DNA of 64,000 nt from Hyperoplus lanceolatus (GCA_026929865.2 CM049408.1:6458001-6522000), one strand, 5' to 3'. Shown: positions 1-10,189, counted from the stretch's first letter. Notes: a model not told the origin generated them from the sequence alone. Made by a program: numbers and translations.

Positions 1-640
1 GGCCTCGTGAAGCGTTGCGACACATTACCAAACTGTATTGATACTGTGTCGGTACTGTGTCACTGTGCTGCTCAATACTGACCTGTTGGATCTTAAAAAT
101 CATTACTGTCAACCCAATGACAGACTCAACTGACATACTGATTTAAGACCTGCTATACAATAATATAATTTAACTTATTGTATTTTATATTGTAATATTT
201 CATATTTTAATCAAAGTTTGAATATCTTTGATATTGTAGTGAAAGGTGGGGTGTTGAGTTCTGATAGATCAAGTGGGAACTGGGAAGAACCAGATGAGAT
301 TACAAGGAAATAAAAACAAATACCTTATTTGCGGATATAAGATCAAAATGGTCCCACACGGCGGAAACTTTTCTTTTTCTCTCTGGCTCCATGGCTTGCA
401 GATAAGATTTTTGTTTGAAATGATGAGTGATTGTTTTGGTAGAGAAGCATCCCGTTTACAGATGCGCTTCCTTTTAAACACAGTTTGGCGCGCCCGGCGA
501 GCCGCATCGACAGGCGATACTGCAGCTGTATCGGTCACGTGACTTTCTTAAAGCGATACGCGCACCGACACGGGGCTTCGCTCTATGAGCTCGACACATG
601 TGCCGACGCATCGGTGTTGCCCGACCCATCACTACCTGGT
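1..640. mobile_element. Possible right end of a hAT-like element
   Basis: The stretch at about 545-640 is CpG-rich and ends in CCCATCACTA, the reverse complement of TAGTGATGGG, a terminus style seen in fish hAT elements. No matching left end or target duplication is visible, and it may lie outside the window. The two overlapping 89-codon ORFs near 270-540 lie opposite each other and show no recognisable domain. This is weak, motif-level evidence. Confidence 0.25.
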
Positions 641-2116
641 TTGTCTTCACATTAAAACTTTTGTTGCTGCACCTAAACTGTTTTGTGTCATGCTATTGGG
701 TTCTCGTCTGTCCATCCTGGAAACCTGACAATGTCTCTATGGCTCTAAGGGGTTTGTGGTTGAAATGCTCCTACTCATTTGTTTTCTTTCTGGCATTGAT
801 TCCAACTGACAAACGCAATATGCCAGTTTGTGATGGTACATTAATTATACTGCTCTGGATGGAGTTACACTTTTGGCTTTGAGATGGCAGAATAGCTTGT
901 TTGGTTTGACCTCACTAATGTGAGCAAGTTTCATTGAGGGTTCGACACAAAATGTCCCCATCTGTTGGTTCTCCCTTTCTAGCAACTCTATATATATTTC
1001 CCAAAGGGCATTTTTGGGGTTTGTGCTTGAGAACTTCAGCATACAGAATTTGAATTGTTAAGGGTGTCAGTCTCGCAGTGGCTGCAAATCTTCTCATTCC
1101 CCACAGGTAGAGCTTTAGGGAGAATTCAAAGGCATCCCCCCCCGTATCAGTTCAAAGTGAGTGCCAACCAAGTCCCAAAAGAAGTGTAGTGAGTTTTTTT
1201 CCTCAGTGGAATTTTTGTAGTTGCAAATCATGTTGTATTCAGGAGAGATAAGACCATGTCTACCACAGGCAAGGAACCTCAGCTTATATTTTCTAATCTT
1301 TGTCTTCCTCAATTGCTTCTACTCAACTCAGGGTGAGGGGCAGTCAGTCTTATAGTGTCACCCCCTTCTTTTTCGCTTTCCTTATCAATGGTTTTGGACA
1401 TTTGTTGACGCAAGGAAAAATAGTCTCCTACTTGCTGGCTAAAAGTCGTGCCATTTTCCAACTGCGATAACAAAGTGCCTTTAGCGTTGTAATGGAAATG
1501 AGGCAGAACAACAAGAAAGGCTGTTATTCATCTTTGAAGTGTTTGTTCACAACTCGGTGTCCTTGTCCATTTCTGGAAATGGAGAATTTAAATGCATGGA
1601 AAAGCTTAGATCTGCATCTACTTGGGAGGCTTCACAACAGAGTGAGAGGCAGAGTGAACACTAAAATAGGATGAAAACCTGTGTCCAGGATTTACTTTTT
1701 TTATTTGGATCCTAATGCCAGTTTTTGTCTATATGGGTTTATGAATAGGTGGGAATATTGACATTCATAACAATTAATACAAGGGTTGTATTATGACATT
1801 GGTAGAACATATACCCAAATCAAGTCAGACCAAATAATGCATGTGTTGCGTCTTTCTAAGGGAACCCTGTTTAATCTTGGCTTTAAAACCATTTTAAAAT
1901 AATGGATACTTAAATTTCTATGCCACTGCAGAACGTAATGTGCCTTTCCTTTACCAGGAGAAAATCACAATTTGATAATATTAACCAACGCAGATGTATT
2001 TTGTCCAGCAATAGTCTTCTCCTGACATTATATTTACCATCATCAGAGTTTTAACTTTGTCAGCTAAACATATCGGAATGGCTTAGCATAGAATTATGTA
2101 GGTCAGAGTAGATATG
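641..2116. other. No gene recognised
   Basis: Only short ORFs (65 codons or fewer) without recognisable motifs occur on either strand. No terminal repeats, tandem repeats or RNA gene were seen. Confidence 0.5.
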
Positions 2117-2124
2117 CTTGATAC
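2117..2124. repeat. Left 8-bp target-site duplication of the composite hAT
   Basis: CTTGATAC lies immediately before the left CAG terminus. The identical octamer follows the right terminus 17 kb away. Confidence 0.82.
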
Positions 2125-2139
2125 CAGACATGGGGGATT

Positions 2140-2233
2140 CGCGTCACATGACTTGACTCGAGTCGCAAATTTGAGGACTTGAGACTTGCTTGACTAACAC
2201 TGATAAAAGACTCGACTTGACTTTGACTTGCCC
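2140..2233. repeat. ACTTG-rich left subterminal region of the hAT
   Basis: This stretch has short irregular repeats of GACTTGA and related words. It matches in character the stretch at 6040-6090, on the other side of the Harbinger insertion, and the right-end array at 19050-19214. It was interrupted by the Harbinger at about 2236. Confidence 0.7.
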
Positions 2234-2359
2234 TGCATTCCAATAGTAGTTGCACTTCCCCTCGTTCACCTCCCCTCAGCCCTTGGCATGACGTAACAGC
2301 ATACGTTGCACGGAGGGAACTTGGAGAGCGGAGGGAGACTGGGCGGGGGAGGAGCGAGG

Positions 2360-2367
2360 TATTTAAA
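2360..2367 (+). promoter_or_regulatory. TATA-like box of the Harbinger transposase gene
   Basis: TATTTAAA lies about 50 bp before the proposed ATG at 2418, just after a GGGCGGGG GC box near 2340. The spacing suits an RNA polymerase II core promoter inside the left end of the element. Confidence 0.5.
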
Positions 2368-2417
2368 CGGAACGCACTCGGCACTTGCCCTCGTTGTCTG
2401 TAATCACCGTAATCACA

Positions 2418-4298
2418 ATGGACCACCGGCCCGTTGTGTGTGTGGCGCTGCATTGCGGACTACAAGTTGTTCGAAACAACCAAATATATCTCTCGCTGAG
2501 GCGACGGCATTTCCTACGAATGATCGCATTACGTAGGCATTTGGTAAGTAGGCTTGCAATTTCAGAAATGATCTTGTGAGCTTAGAAAAGCTGAATACAT
2601 TTCCCAAATGTCGAACTTTATTGTGAAGTTAAAGTTATTATGAACACTATCTTGTTGTGGCTATTTTGCATTCGCCCAGATGCAAAAAAAGAAAAAAAAG
2701 GGCATTTCAGAATTAATATTATTTATTTATTTTACGGGGGTGTTTGCCAACCCCTATGAAGGACATGTGCTCAGAACACACACACCCCTGATTTGTTCTC
2801 ATAAACATAATAAATAACAGCAGATTAATAAAACCAATCCACCAGTTCAAGTTATAAAAGTTACATTATAGCAAACAATTAAAGTAATCAAAGTTGTTTT
2901 CAGTATATGTAGGCTATAGTCTATACTAAACTGTTGGCTATATTCATTGTAGGCTATTGTATTCTACATTTAATGTGTAAACATGTTAGATGTTGACATT
3001 TATTTTTCCCACTAAAACTAGGCTATACAATATGCTTCTTTCTTTTTATTCTGTCGTGCAGACATCATCACCTACTCACTATGCGGTGATAAACCGTTCA
3101 GTTCCCCTGCTGAAGATATACTTTGATGGGGTAACTGATATGAAGCAAGACTTCAGGCTCACACGGGAAGCTATTGCAATGGTGATGGCGTTGACCTGTG
3201 AGGGAAAAACCCACGGCTGGGAACCACAGCTCGAGGTTCTCACATTCCTGTACTGGCTGGCTCATGGGGCTTCGTACAGTGTCGTTTGCCGAGCGTTGGA
3301 TATTCCAAAGACCAGCGTCTCCCGGGCTATCCACAAAGTGGCAGAGAAGCTGGTGGAGAAGAGGAAGCGCTGCATCCACCTCCCTATGCCCCATGAGCTG
3401 GATGCAGTCGGGAGAGGTTTTGCTGAATTAGCACAGCACGAGGCCTTTGCCTCATGCGTTGGGGCAATTGATGGATGCCACATTCGCATCAAGGCACCTG
3501 CAGGTCCGGCCTCACTAATCTTGTTTAATTGAAAATATTGTCATGTATTGGTTGCTACGTTACATAATGTGTAACCACATATTTTTTTCGTCGTTTACAG
3601 GTCCGGCCTCAAAAGACTATTTCAATCGGAAGCTCTTCTACTCAATACAGATCCAGGCAGTATGTGACAGCAGTGGCAGGTTCTTGGATACATTTGCAGG
3701 CTACCCGGGATCTGTCCACGACACGCGAATACTGAAAAACAGCCCCCTGTACACGGATGCGGTGTACCCTCCAGCAGGGTACTTCCTTGTAGGGGATGGA
3801 GGGTACCCCTGCATTGAGCAGCCACTCTGCCTCCTGACTCCATACAGGGAGCCAGTACACGGCAGAGTCAATGAGCGCTACAATTTTCACCATGCCAAGG
3901 CCCGCTGTATCATCGAGCGGGCCTTTGGTATGTTGAAAACAAGGTGGCGTTCTATTTTCTTCAAAGCCCTGGAGGTGGACCCGAAATTTGTCCCTGCTGT
4001 CCTAACGTGCTGTGCAGCCCTGCACAATGTGTGCTTGGGAGTTGGGGACATAGAGGAGGCTGTGCCAGAAGAAGGCAGGGACAATGTGGATCAAGCTCCT
4101 TGTGCTGTAGAGGTTAGTGGTGCAAGGTGTTGCTCAAAACAATTTTTTGTTTTAACGACTGATCATGTGAGTCATTTCTATAATGGAGTAACATGCCTTC
4201 CCTCTCTCTTCTAGGTCAGTGGAGCAGCAAGGAGGGCAAGGCTCGCAGGACGTATTTCTGCCCCAGCCCAGCAGATGTTCGACCATGACTATCTGTAG
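2418..4298 (+). CDS. Harbinger (HARBI1-like) DDE transposase, 4 exons
   Basis: This is the nuclease of the Harbinger two-protein system. Proposed exons are 2418-2543, 3062-3503, 3601-4112 and 4215-4298. Every junction is GT-AG (GTAAGT, GTCCGG and GTTAGT donors), the phases agree, and the sum is 1164 nt, giving 387 residues, close to the family's usual size. The DDE_Tnp_4-type catalytic residues are visible: D179 in GAIDGCHI, D255 in LVGDGGYP and E295 in IERAFGMLKTRWR. The N-terminal half contains the helical segment (VCRALDIPKTSVSRAI) that usually precedes the nuclease core. Exon 1 was chosen because its ATG follows a TATA-like box and its GTAAGT donor joins in frame to the strong acceptor at 3061. 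No stop or frameshift was found. Introns 2 and 3 are only 97 and 102 bp and are flanked by duplicated sequence. The exon-1 assignment is the least certain part. Confidence 0.85.
3504..3600 (+). other. 97-bp intron bounded by an exact 14-bp direct repeat
   Basis: CAGGTCCGGCCTCA occurs at 3501-3514 across the donor and again at 3598-3611 across the acceptor. Removing one copy plus the intervening DNA restores the transposase frame exactly. The intron is AT-rich and ends TCGTTTACAG. Confidence 0.8.
4113..4214 (+). other. 102-bp intron bounded by an imperfect direct repeat
   Basis: The donor side reads AGGTTAGTGGTGCAAGG from 4111. The acceptor side reads AGGTCAGTGGAGCAGCAAGG from 4213. They agree apart from two substitutions and a 3-nt indel, the same arrangement as in the preceding intron. 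Confidence 0.7.
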
Positions 4299-4463
4299 CA
4301 TTTTGTACACATGCTGCAATGTATGATTTGTTTTATTTTTATTTGAATGAAGACAAAAGAAGTCTGACACAACTTAAAAAAAAACAAATTCAACGAATCT
4401 CCATTCGAGAGAATAAAAAACACATTCAAAATAAAAACTCTCCATTAGAGAGAAAAAAAGAAA

Positions 4464-5631
4464 TTACATTTTTTCGACCATTTTTTCAAATAATTTAATT
4501 ATTTGGTCATTTTGTGCCTCAAGGCGACTATAACGGGCCTCCTCTTGCTCGCGGTCTTCCAAAATTGCCTGCAGAACCGGATCAGTTCGAGCCCGCTTTG
4601 CAGGGGGGCTACATGTGTCCCTCGGCCCCTCACTCCTTCCTGGCCGAGGCTGCGGGGATGGGGTCTGGCTAGGTGTTGATGGTCCAGGTGTCATTCCCCC
4701 CTCACAAGCAGTTGTAGGGAGAACTGGCAGACAGCTGGCTGTGGCAATTTCGTCTTGCCCTGTGCATGAGGCAATAAGGACTGGAGGAGTGATGGAAGGT
4801 CTTGAGCCAATTGCCTCATGCATCAGGGCAAACCACTGCCAGCTGCCTGCCGTGGCCTCACCCTGATCTGTGCCTGTTCCTGTGGGGGGGGTTTTCAGGT
4901 CCTGTAGGGGTAAAGGAGGGCAAATCTAATTAAGTGATGGTAGCACACCAACATTTTCAGTCCTTTTTAAATTTGAACACATTTGTTTTCAAAATACTAG
5001 TACTTATTGTTAATGAATCGGAACACATGTAGCTATAATGTATCTCGCAGGACCTTGTATTTTTTTTTCAGGTTTTCCCATTTTTTAGCTGCTTGTGACG
5101 CAAGCAGCTTCCCTTCCAACCCCATCATCTGCACTAGTTTTCTGTTGGCACATAAACACAGAACAAGATGACAACGTGTGAAATGCTTGCATTATTAGGT
5201 TTAATAACATAAAAGACTTAAAACATGTCTTTATTTGGAATCATTTAGAAAATATATACTACAAGGATTCAATGATGCTTCAAGTTAAAATAAATCAAAC
5301 TCACTCCCAGGCCAGTTTAGAGGCATTTCTCTTCCCTGTGAAGAGGCCCTCATTTGAGCTCCTCAGCCTTATTAGGAGCTCTGTGTCTTCTTCCGACCCT
5401 TTAATACCATTATCACATAAACAATTACAATTGTGTCACCTACTCACAATGCTATAATGAGAAATGTGTGCAAAACAGCATAATTCAGTTAAGTATGTAG
5501 TTCTGAATGCAAATAATATTATATTGCATAAAGCAAATTCCATAGCATGACAAACATTGAATTAGGACATGATTACTCAGATTATTAAGATATTGTTACT
5601 TACACTTGTAAATTGTTTGTTCCGACATCAT
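4464..5631 (-). CDS. Harbinger Myb/SANT-like DNA-binding partner, 4 exons
   Basis: This is the second protein of the Harbinger system; family members bind the transposase and transposon ends and help bring the nuclease to DNA. Proposed minus-strand exons are 5631-5604, 5398-5305, 5141-5054 and 4901-4464. Phases agree throughout and the sum is 648 nt, giving 215 residues. The Myb/SANT-like trihelix reads IYKWSEEDTELLIRLR, then GKRNASKLAWEKLVQMMGLE, then AAKKWENLKKKYKDLK, with the family's PPTGTGTDQGEATAGSWQWF block following. The C-terminus is a proline-rich linker, a basic PPAKRAR stretch that may be a nuclear localisation signal, and a short coiled coil (LEAQNDQIIKLFEKM). It lies tail-to-tail with the transposase, with only about 165 bp between stop codons. 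Exon 1 encodes just nine codons but creates the expected KW-SEED junction. No disabling mutation was found. Confidence 0.85.
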
Positions 5632-6238
5632 TCTCATCCGTCTCATTCAAATGTCTTTCATTTCTGTTTGTTTAAACCGCAAACATCTGCTTTAAATTGG
5701 CCAATTAATTGAAATTGGCAGCTGCCTGCGTTATAAGGCAATGACGATAACTGCAATGTTTTAACTGGATTGTTCCTATGGAAATATATAATCGTCCTGT
5801 GGGTGGCAGCAATGTCCTCAAAGAAGAACGGCAATGCATTGTGGGTGATATCCACCTCGGAGTGACCATCCATGTTGACTTGATCACTCAGCCCTCCGAG
5901 GGTCTATCTCACGAAGTTCACTTCAGTTTCCAGACTATTGGAACGACACTTAAGATGGCAGCGGGGATTCCCCCGAGGGCAAGTGCCTAGGGCAAGTGAA
6001 CGAGGGCCTGTTGAACGGGTATTGGAACGTACCTTTGGTCTTCATGACTTGAGACTTGACTTAGACTTGAGACAGATGACTCGAAATGAATTGAATTTTT
6101 AAAAGTTAGATTACGTTGGAAATTATGTTTTATTTTGAAACATGATCGGGTGATTTTACAGTGCGCTGCACGGACAAACAGCGTCAGCAGGTCAACACAG
6201 GAGCAGCAGTCATGGAGGCGGCTAGACCTTTCTTTATA

Positions 6239-6443
6239 CAGGTGCTGGTCAAATTATTAGAATATCATGAAAAAGTTGATTTATTTCAGTAATTATATTC
6301 AGAACGTGAAACTTACATCATATATCAATTCATTACACACAGAGTGATATATTTGAAATGTTTATTTCTTTTAATTTGGATGATTAAGTACTGACAATTA
6401 CTGAAAATCCCAAATTCAGTATCTCAGAAAATTAGAATATTAG
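6239..6443. repeat. Left Tc1 inverted repeat
   Basis: The outer block CAGGTGCTGGTCA and the inner CAGAAAATTAGAATAT motif at about 6424-6439 are mirrored in the right arm. Confidence 0.85.
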
Positions 6444-6527
6444 TTACAACTAGTACAAAAAATGATTTTTTAGAAATGTGGGCCAACTGAAAAGTATGAA
6501 CATGGAAAGTTTCAGCATGTACGGCAA

Positions 6528-7532
6528 TCAATACTTAGTTGCAGCTCCTTTTGCCTGAATTGCTGCAGCAATACGGCGTGGCATGGAGTCGACCAGTCTG
6601 TTACACTCCTCAGGTGTTATGAGAGCCCATGTTGCTTTAATAGTGGCCTTCAGCTCTTCAGCATTGTTGGGTCTGGCATCTCGCATCTTCCGCTTCACAA
6701 TACCCCATAGGTTTTCTATGGGGTTAAGGTCAGGTGAGTTTGCAGGCCAATCAAGAACAGGGATACCATGGTCCTTAAACCAGGTACTGGTAGATTTGGC
6801 ACTGTGTGCAGGTGCCAAGTCATGTTGGAAAATGAAATCTTCACCTCCATAAAGTTGCTCCGCGGCAGGCAGCATAAAGTGTTCTAAAACTTCCTGGTAG
6901 ACTGCTGCATTGACCCTGGACCTCAGGAAACACAGTGGACCAACACTAGCAGATGACATAGCACCCCAGACCATTACTGACTGTGGAAATTTTACACTGG
7001 ACTTTAGGCAATGTGGATTCTGTGCCTCTCCTGTCTTCCTCCAGACTCTGGGAGCTTGATTTCCAAAGGAGATACAAAATTTACTTTCATCTGAAAACAT
7101 AACTTTGGACCACTCAGCAGCAGTCCAGTCCTTTTTGTCTTGAGCCCAGGTGAGACGCTTTTGACGTTGTCTCTTATTCAAGAGTGGCTTTACACGAGGA
7201 ATGCGACAGCTGAAGCCCATATCTTGCATACGTCGGTGCGTGGTGCTTCTTGAAGCACTGACTCCAGCTACAGTCCACTCTTTGTGGATCTCCCCCACAT
7301 TTTTGAATCGGTTTTGTTTGACAATCCTCTCCAGGGCGCGTTTATCCCTCTTGCTTGTACACTCTTTTCTACCACATCTTTTTCTTCCCTTCGCCTCTCT
7401 ATTAATGTGCTTTGACACAGAGCCCTGGGAACATCCAACCTCTTTGGCAATGACCTTTTGTGTCTTGCCCTCCTTCTTTAAAGTATCAATGGTCTTCTTT
7501 TGGACAGTTGTCAAGTCAGCAGTCTTCCCCAT
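6528..7532 (-). CDS. Tc1-like transposase, full length, DD34E
   Basis: The uninterrupted ORF of 334 residues is close to the usual 340 of the family. The N-terminus (about 1-110) holds the paired bipartite helix-turn-helix DNA-binding region, including VIAKEVGCSQGSVSKH and a basic GRKRCGRK linker. The catalytic triad is visible as D148 (MFSDESKF), D238 (FQHDLAPAH) and E273 (LNPIENLW), with exactly 34 residues between the last two, the Tc1 DD34E spacing. The ATG at 7532 is the first methionine and fits the conserved MGKTADL-type start. There are no introns, as expected. Cut-and-paste transposition at TA sites is the known activity of this family; whether this copy is active cannot be told from sequence. 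Confidence 0.95.
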   Translation of the reverse strand: MGKTADLTTVQKKTIDTLKKEGKTQKVIAKEVGCSQGSVSKHINREAKGRKRCGRKECTSKRDKRALERIVKQNRFKNVGEIHKEWTVAGVSASRSTTHRRMQDMGFSCRIPRVKPLLNKRQRQKRLTWAQDKKDWTAAEWSKVMFSDESKFCISFGNQAPRVWRKTGEAQNPHCLKSSVKFPQSVMVWGAMSSASVGPLCFLRSRVNAAVYQEVLEHFMLPAAEQLYGGEDFIFQHDLAPAHSAKSTSTWFKDHGIPVLDWPANSPDLNPIENLWGIVKRKMRDARPNNAEELKATIKATWALITPEECNRLVDSMPRRIAAAIQAKGAATKY

Positions 7533-7650
7533 GATTGTGTGTCATACAGAATCAAAACGAGAGACCATTTAAAGGCTTTTCCAGGTGTTTTGAGTTAGTT
7601 AGCTAATTAGAGTGTGGCACCAGGTGTCTTCAATATCTGACCTTTTCACC

Positions 7651-7850
7651 ATATTCTAATTTTCTGAGATGTTGAATTTAGGGTTTTCATTGGTTGTCAG
7701 CTATAATCATCTTCTTTTTGGCAGAAAACACTTGAAATGTATCAGTCTGTTTGGAATGAATGTATACATTCTACAGGTTTGACTTTCTAAATGGAATTAA
7801 TGAAATAAATCAACTTTTTCATGATATTCTAATAATATGACCAGCACCTG
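7651..7850. repeat. Right Tc1 inverted repeat
   Basis: This mirrors the left arm. Outer sequence identity is very high and the middle of the arm is more diverged. Confidence 0.85.
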
Positions 7851-7904
7851 TATGTCCATGGGCTAGACCAAGAGTAATTCATGTGAGCCTCCCACAAGCT
7901 TATA

Positions 7905-8765
7905 AGGCAAGGCAAGTTTATTTATATAGCACAATTCAAACACAAGGCCACTCAAAGTGCTTTACAGGGGCAAGATTAAAATACATAAAACACATTAGAA
8001 GACATTTAAAAGCGAATGAAAAGAAGTAAAACATTTAAATAAAATAAAAAGTACAGGTTAAAATGGAAACAGAAAAGTCTTCAGACTCGATTTAAAATAA
8101 CTGAGGGTTGCAGCAGACCTCAAGTTTTCTGGGAGTTTGTTCCAGATATTTGGTGCATAAAAACTAAAAGCTGCTTCTCCTCGTTTAGTCCCAACTCTTG
8201 GGACTGTAAGTAAACCTGTCCCAGACGACCTAAGGGCTCTGGACGGTTCATAACGTATCAGCAGATCAGTAATGTATTTTGGCGCTAAACCATTTAGTGC
8301 TTTATAAACCAACATCAGTATTTTAAAATCAATTCTTTGAGTGACAGGAAGCCAGTGTAAAGACCTCAGAACTGGGGTAATGTGATCCACTTTTTTGGTC
8401 CTAGTGAGGACTCGAGCAGCAGCGTTCTGAATTAGCTGAAGCTGTCTGATAGATTTTTTGGAAGGCCTGCAAGGACACTGTTACAGTAGTCAAGTCTACT
8501 AAAGATAAATGCATGGACAAGTTTTTCTAAATCTTGCTGAGACATAAGTCCTTTAATTCTTGATATTTTTTTAAGGTGGTAGTGTGCTGACTTATTAATT
8601 GATTTAATGTGTTTCTTGAAATTCAAGTCGGAGTCTATGACAACACCAAGATTTCTGGCTTGGGGTGTGGTTTCTAGCATAACAGATGTAAGCTGTGCGC
8701 TGACTTTTAATTGTTCATCTTTGACACCAAAGACAATTACTTCAGTTTTGTCGTTGTTTAATTGA
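7905..8765 (-). pseudogene. L2-type LINE fragment, reverse transcriptase C-terminus and 3' end
   Basis: Minus-strand translation gives the end of an L2-like reverse transcriptase: NNDKTEVIVFG near 8750, then ARNLGVVIDSDLNFKKHI, SRLDYCNSVLAGLPK, and after a frameshift LRSLHWLPVTQRIDFKILMLVYKALNG and APNIWNKLPENLR (8390-8058). The element ends near 7905 with the common fish 3' end AAGGCAAGGCAAGTTTATTT (seen on the plus strand). It lacks everything upstream of the thumb region and is frameshifted. A copy of the same 3' end lies at 61.4 kb. Residual L2 RT sequence on the same strand at 13.3-17.9 kb may be the missing upstream part of this same insertion. Confidence 0.85.
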
Positions 8766-8910
8766 AGGAAATTTTGGCACTAAAACAGACCACAAAGATA
8801 CTTGTTTTAATATATTTTATTATTTTCTTTGTCCCAGTTTATGTGAAAAAGCACAAAGATGACAGCTCTGCCACTTGCTCAAGGGAGGGTGGCAGCTCCT
8901 GCACCTCAGC

Positions 8911-9120
8911 CATCACCGCCGCCGCCGCCATAACCCCCGCCGTCGCCATTGCCCCTGCTGCCTTCGCCATAGCCCCCACCGCTATAGCCCCCGCCACCAT
9001 CGCCCCGCCACCATCGCCCCCGCCACCATCACCCCTGCTGCCATAGCCCCCGCCGCCATAGCCCCCTCCGCCTCATCCATGGCCCCTGCTGCTTCATCCA
9101 TGGCCCCTGCTGCCGGGGCC
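8911..9120. repeat. GC-rich minisatellite (GCCCCCGCCGCCATA-like units)
   Basis: Degenerate 12-15 bp units of GCC/CCC with CAT or ATA interruptions are repeated over about 210 bp. The tract is open in more than one frame and produces alanine/proline-rich or histidine/arginine-rich translations that are by-products of the repeat. Confidence 0.75.
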
Positions 9121-9249
9121 GGCGGAGACTGTAAAGACTGCAAGAAGAGAGAAGAGGAAGGACTTTTCCTCTACACAAAAATATTACAAAAGAAAAATAA
9201 GAGAGTAAGTAAATGTATGCCCTGCCGGAAATGTCTGTTTAATCATGAT

Positions 9250-10185
9250 ACATTTAAGATTTAATTTATTGTCATTTCAGAGACATACTTTCATACAAAA
9301 ATGTAATAAAACGCAGTTTCTCACCAGCGCATACAGAGTTAAAAAAGCAGTTTTCTGGCTGTCAGACTGTAACCATGTAAATAGGGGGGGTGGTGTGTGT
9401 GAGGGGGAGGGGGCATAGTGCATTAAGGATCCTTACAGCCTGTGGAAAGAAGCTGTTCATCATCCCAGCTAGATCTGCAGTGGATGCTCCTGTATCTCCT
9501 CCCTGATGGCAGGAGGGAGAACAGGCTGTGAGAGGGGTGGTGAGGGTCTTTAATGGTGGCGGGTGCAGCGTTGCTGGTTGGCCACCATCAGCAAAGGGAG
9601 AAGGGCACCAATAATCCTGCTGGTCATCTTCACTATCCTGTTTAGGAAGTAAGGCTGTAGGTCAGGATATGCTCAGCGGTGTATGATGTGGTTTTCCAGC
9701 CCCCTGAAGTCGAGCCCCCATCTCTTTGGTTTTCTCCACATTGAGTTTGAGGTTGTGGGACCTGCAAAACCTTGTGAGCTGCTCCACCTCTGTCCTGTAT
9801 ACAGACTCATGGTTGTCCCTGACAAGACCCACCACTATTGTGTTGTCTGCAAACTTGATGACATGGTTGGTGCTGAATCTGGCTGTGCAGTTGTGGGCGA
9901 GCAGGCTGAAGAACAGGCTGAAGAACAGGGGGCTTCAGACTTCATCATTGGGGCGAGCCTGTGCTTACTGCTATTGTTTGTGATGTTTGGCTGCTACAAA
10001 GTCTGCTGCTGTGTCAGGAAGTCCAGGACCCAGTTGCAGGTGCCAGTGTCCACCTCAAGCAGTCTCAGCAATTCCACCAGCTGTAGTGGAATGATTGTAT
10101 TGAATGCTGAGCTGAAATCGATGAAGAGGATTCTGGCATTGGTGTCTTTCATTTCTAGGTGTGACAACATAAGTTGGTGTGACAA
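9250..10185 (-). pseudogene. CR1/Rex1-like LINE fragment
   Basis: Minus-strand translation begins near 10185 with [17 protein letters not shown], the first conserved palm motif of a LINE reverse transcriptase, followed by CNWVLDFLT. Further down come NTIVVGLVRDNHES and LNVEKTKEM (about 9880-9740) and a C-terminal segment typical of these elements near 9700-9450. Several stops and indels break the frame, and the sequence carrying the catalytic YADD is partly lost. The 3' end near 9250 is AT-rich. The 5' part is missing, as is usual for LINE copies. Confidence 0.75.
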
Positions 10186-10189
10186 ATAG

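Larger units (their letters stand above)
2236..6029 (+). mobile_element. Intact autonomous PIF/Harbinger transposon
   Basis: It carries a four-exon Harbinger transposase on the plus strand and a four-exon Myb/SANT-like partner on the minus strand, arranged convergently. The left end has CATTCCAATA at 2236-2245. The right end has its near inverse, TATTGGAACG, at 6020-6029, repeated internally at 5937-5946. Both ends also share a CCCTCGTTCAC block in opposite orientation. The target duplication could not be fixed, so the boundaries may be off by a few bases. The element sits inside the ACTTG-rich arm of the older hAT. Confidence 0.85.
6239..7850 (-). mobile_element. Complete Tc1-like transposon
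   Basis: This 1612-bp element begins CAGGTGCTGGTCA and ends with its inverse, flanked on both sides by TA (6237-6238 and 7851-7852), the Tc1/mariner target duplication. The long terminal repeats run roughly 6239-6443 and 7651-7850. Their outer 55 bp are nearly identical, and a shorter internal CAGAAAATTAGAATAT motif recurs near the inner edge of each arm, as in IR/DR-type Tc1 elements. It is inserted in remaining hAT sequence. Confidence 0.95.

Noticed and set aside
4615-4866. 83-codon plus-strand ORF
   Set aside because: Antisense of the last exon of the Myb/SANT-like gene.
7201-7572. 123-codon plus-strand ORF with hydrophobic stretches
   Set aside because: Antisense of the N-terminal part of the Tc1 transposase.
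8762-9264. Ala/Pro-rich and His/Arg-rich ORFs
   Set aside because: They are produced by the GC-rich minisatellite and have no conserved motif.
9683-10189. 168-codon plus-strand ORF with a membrane-like hydrophobic segment and Cys pairs
   Set aside because: It is the antisense of the CR1/Rex-like LINE, whose minus-strand frame shows the [13 protein letters not shown] and VVGLVRDNHES motifs.
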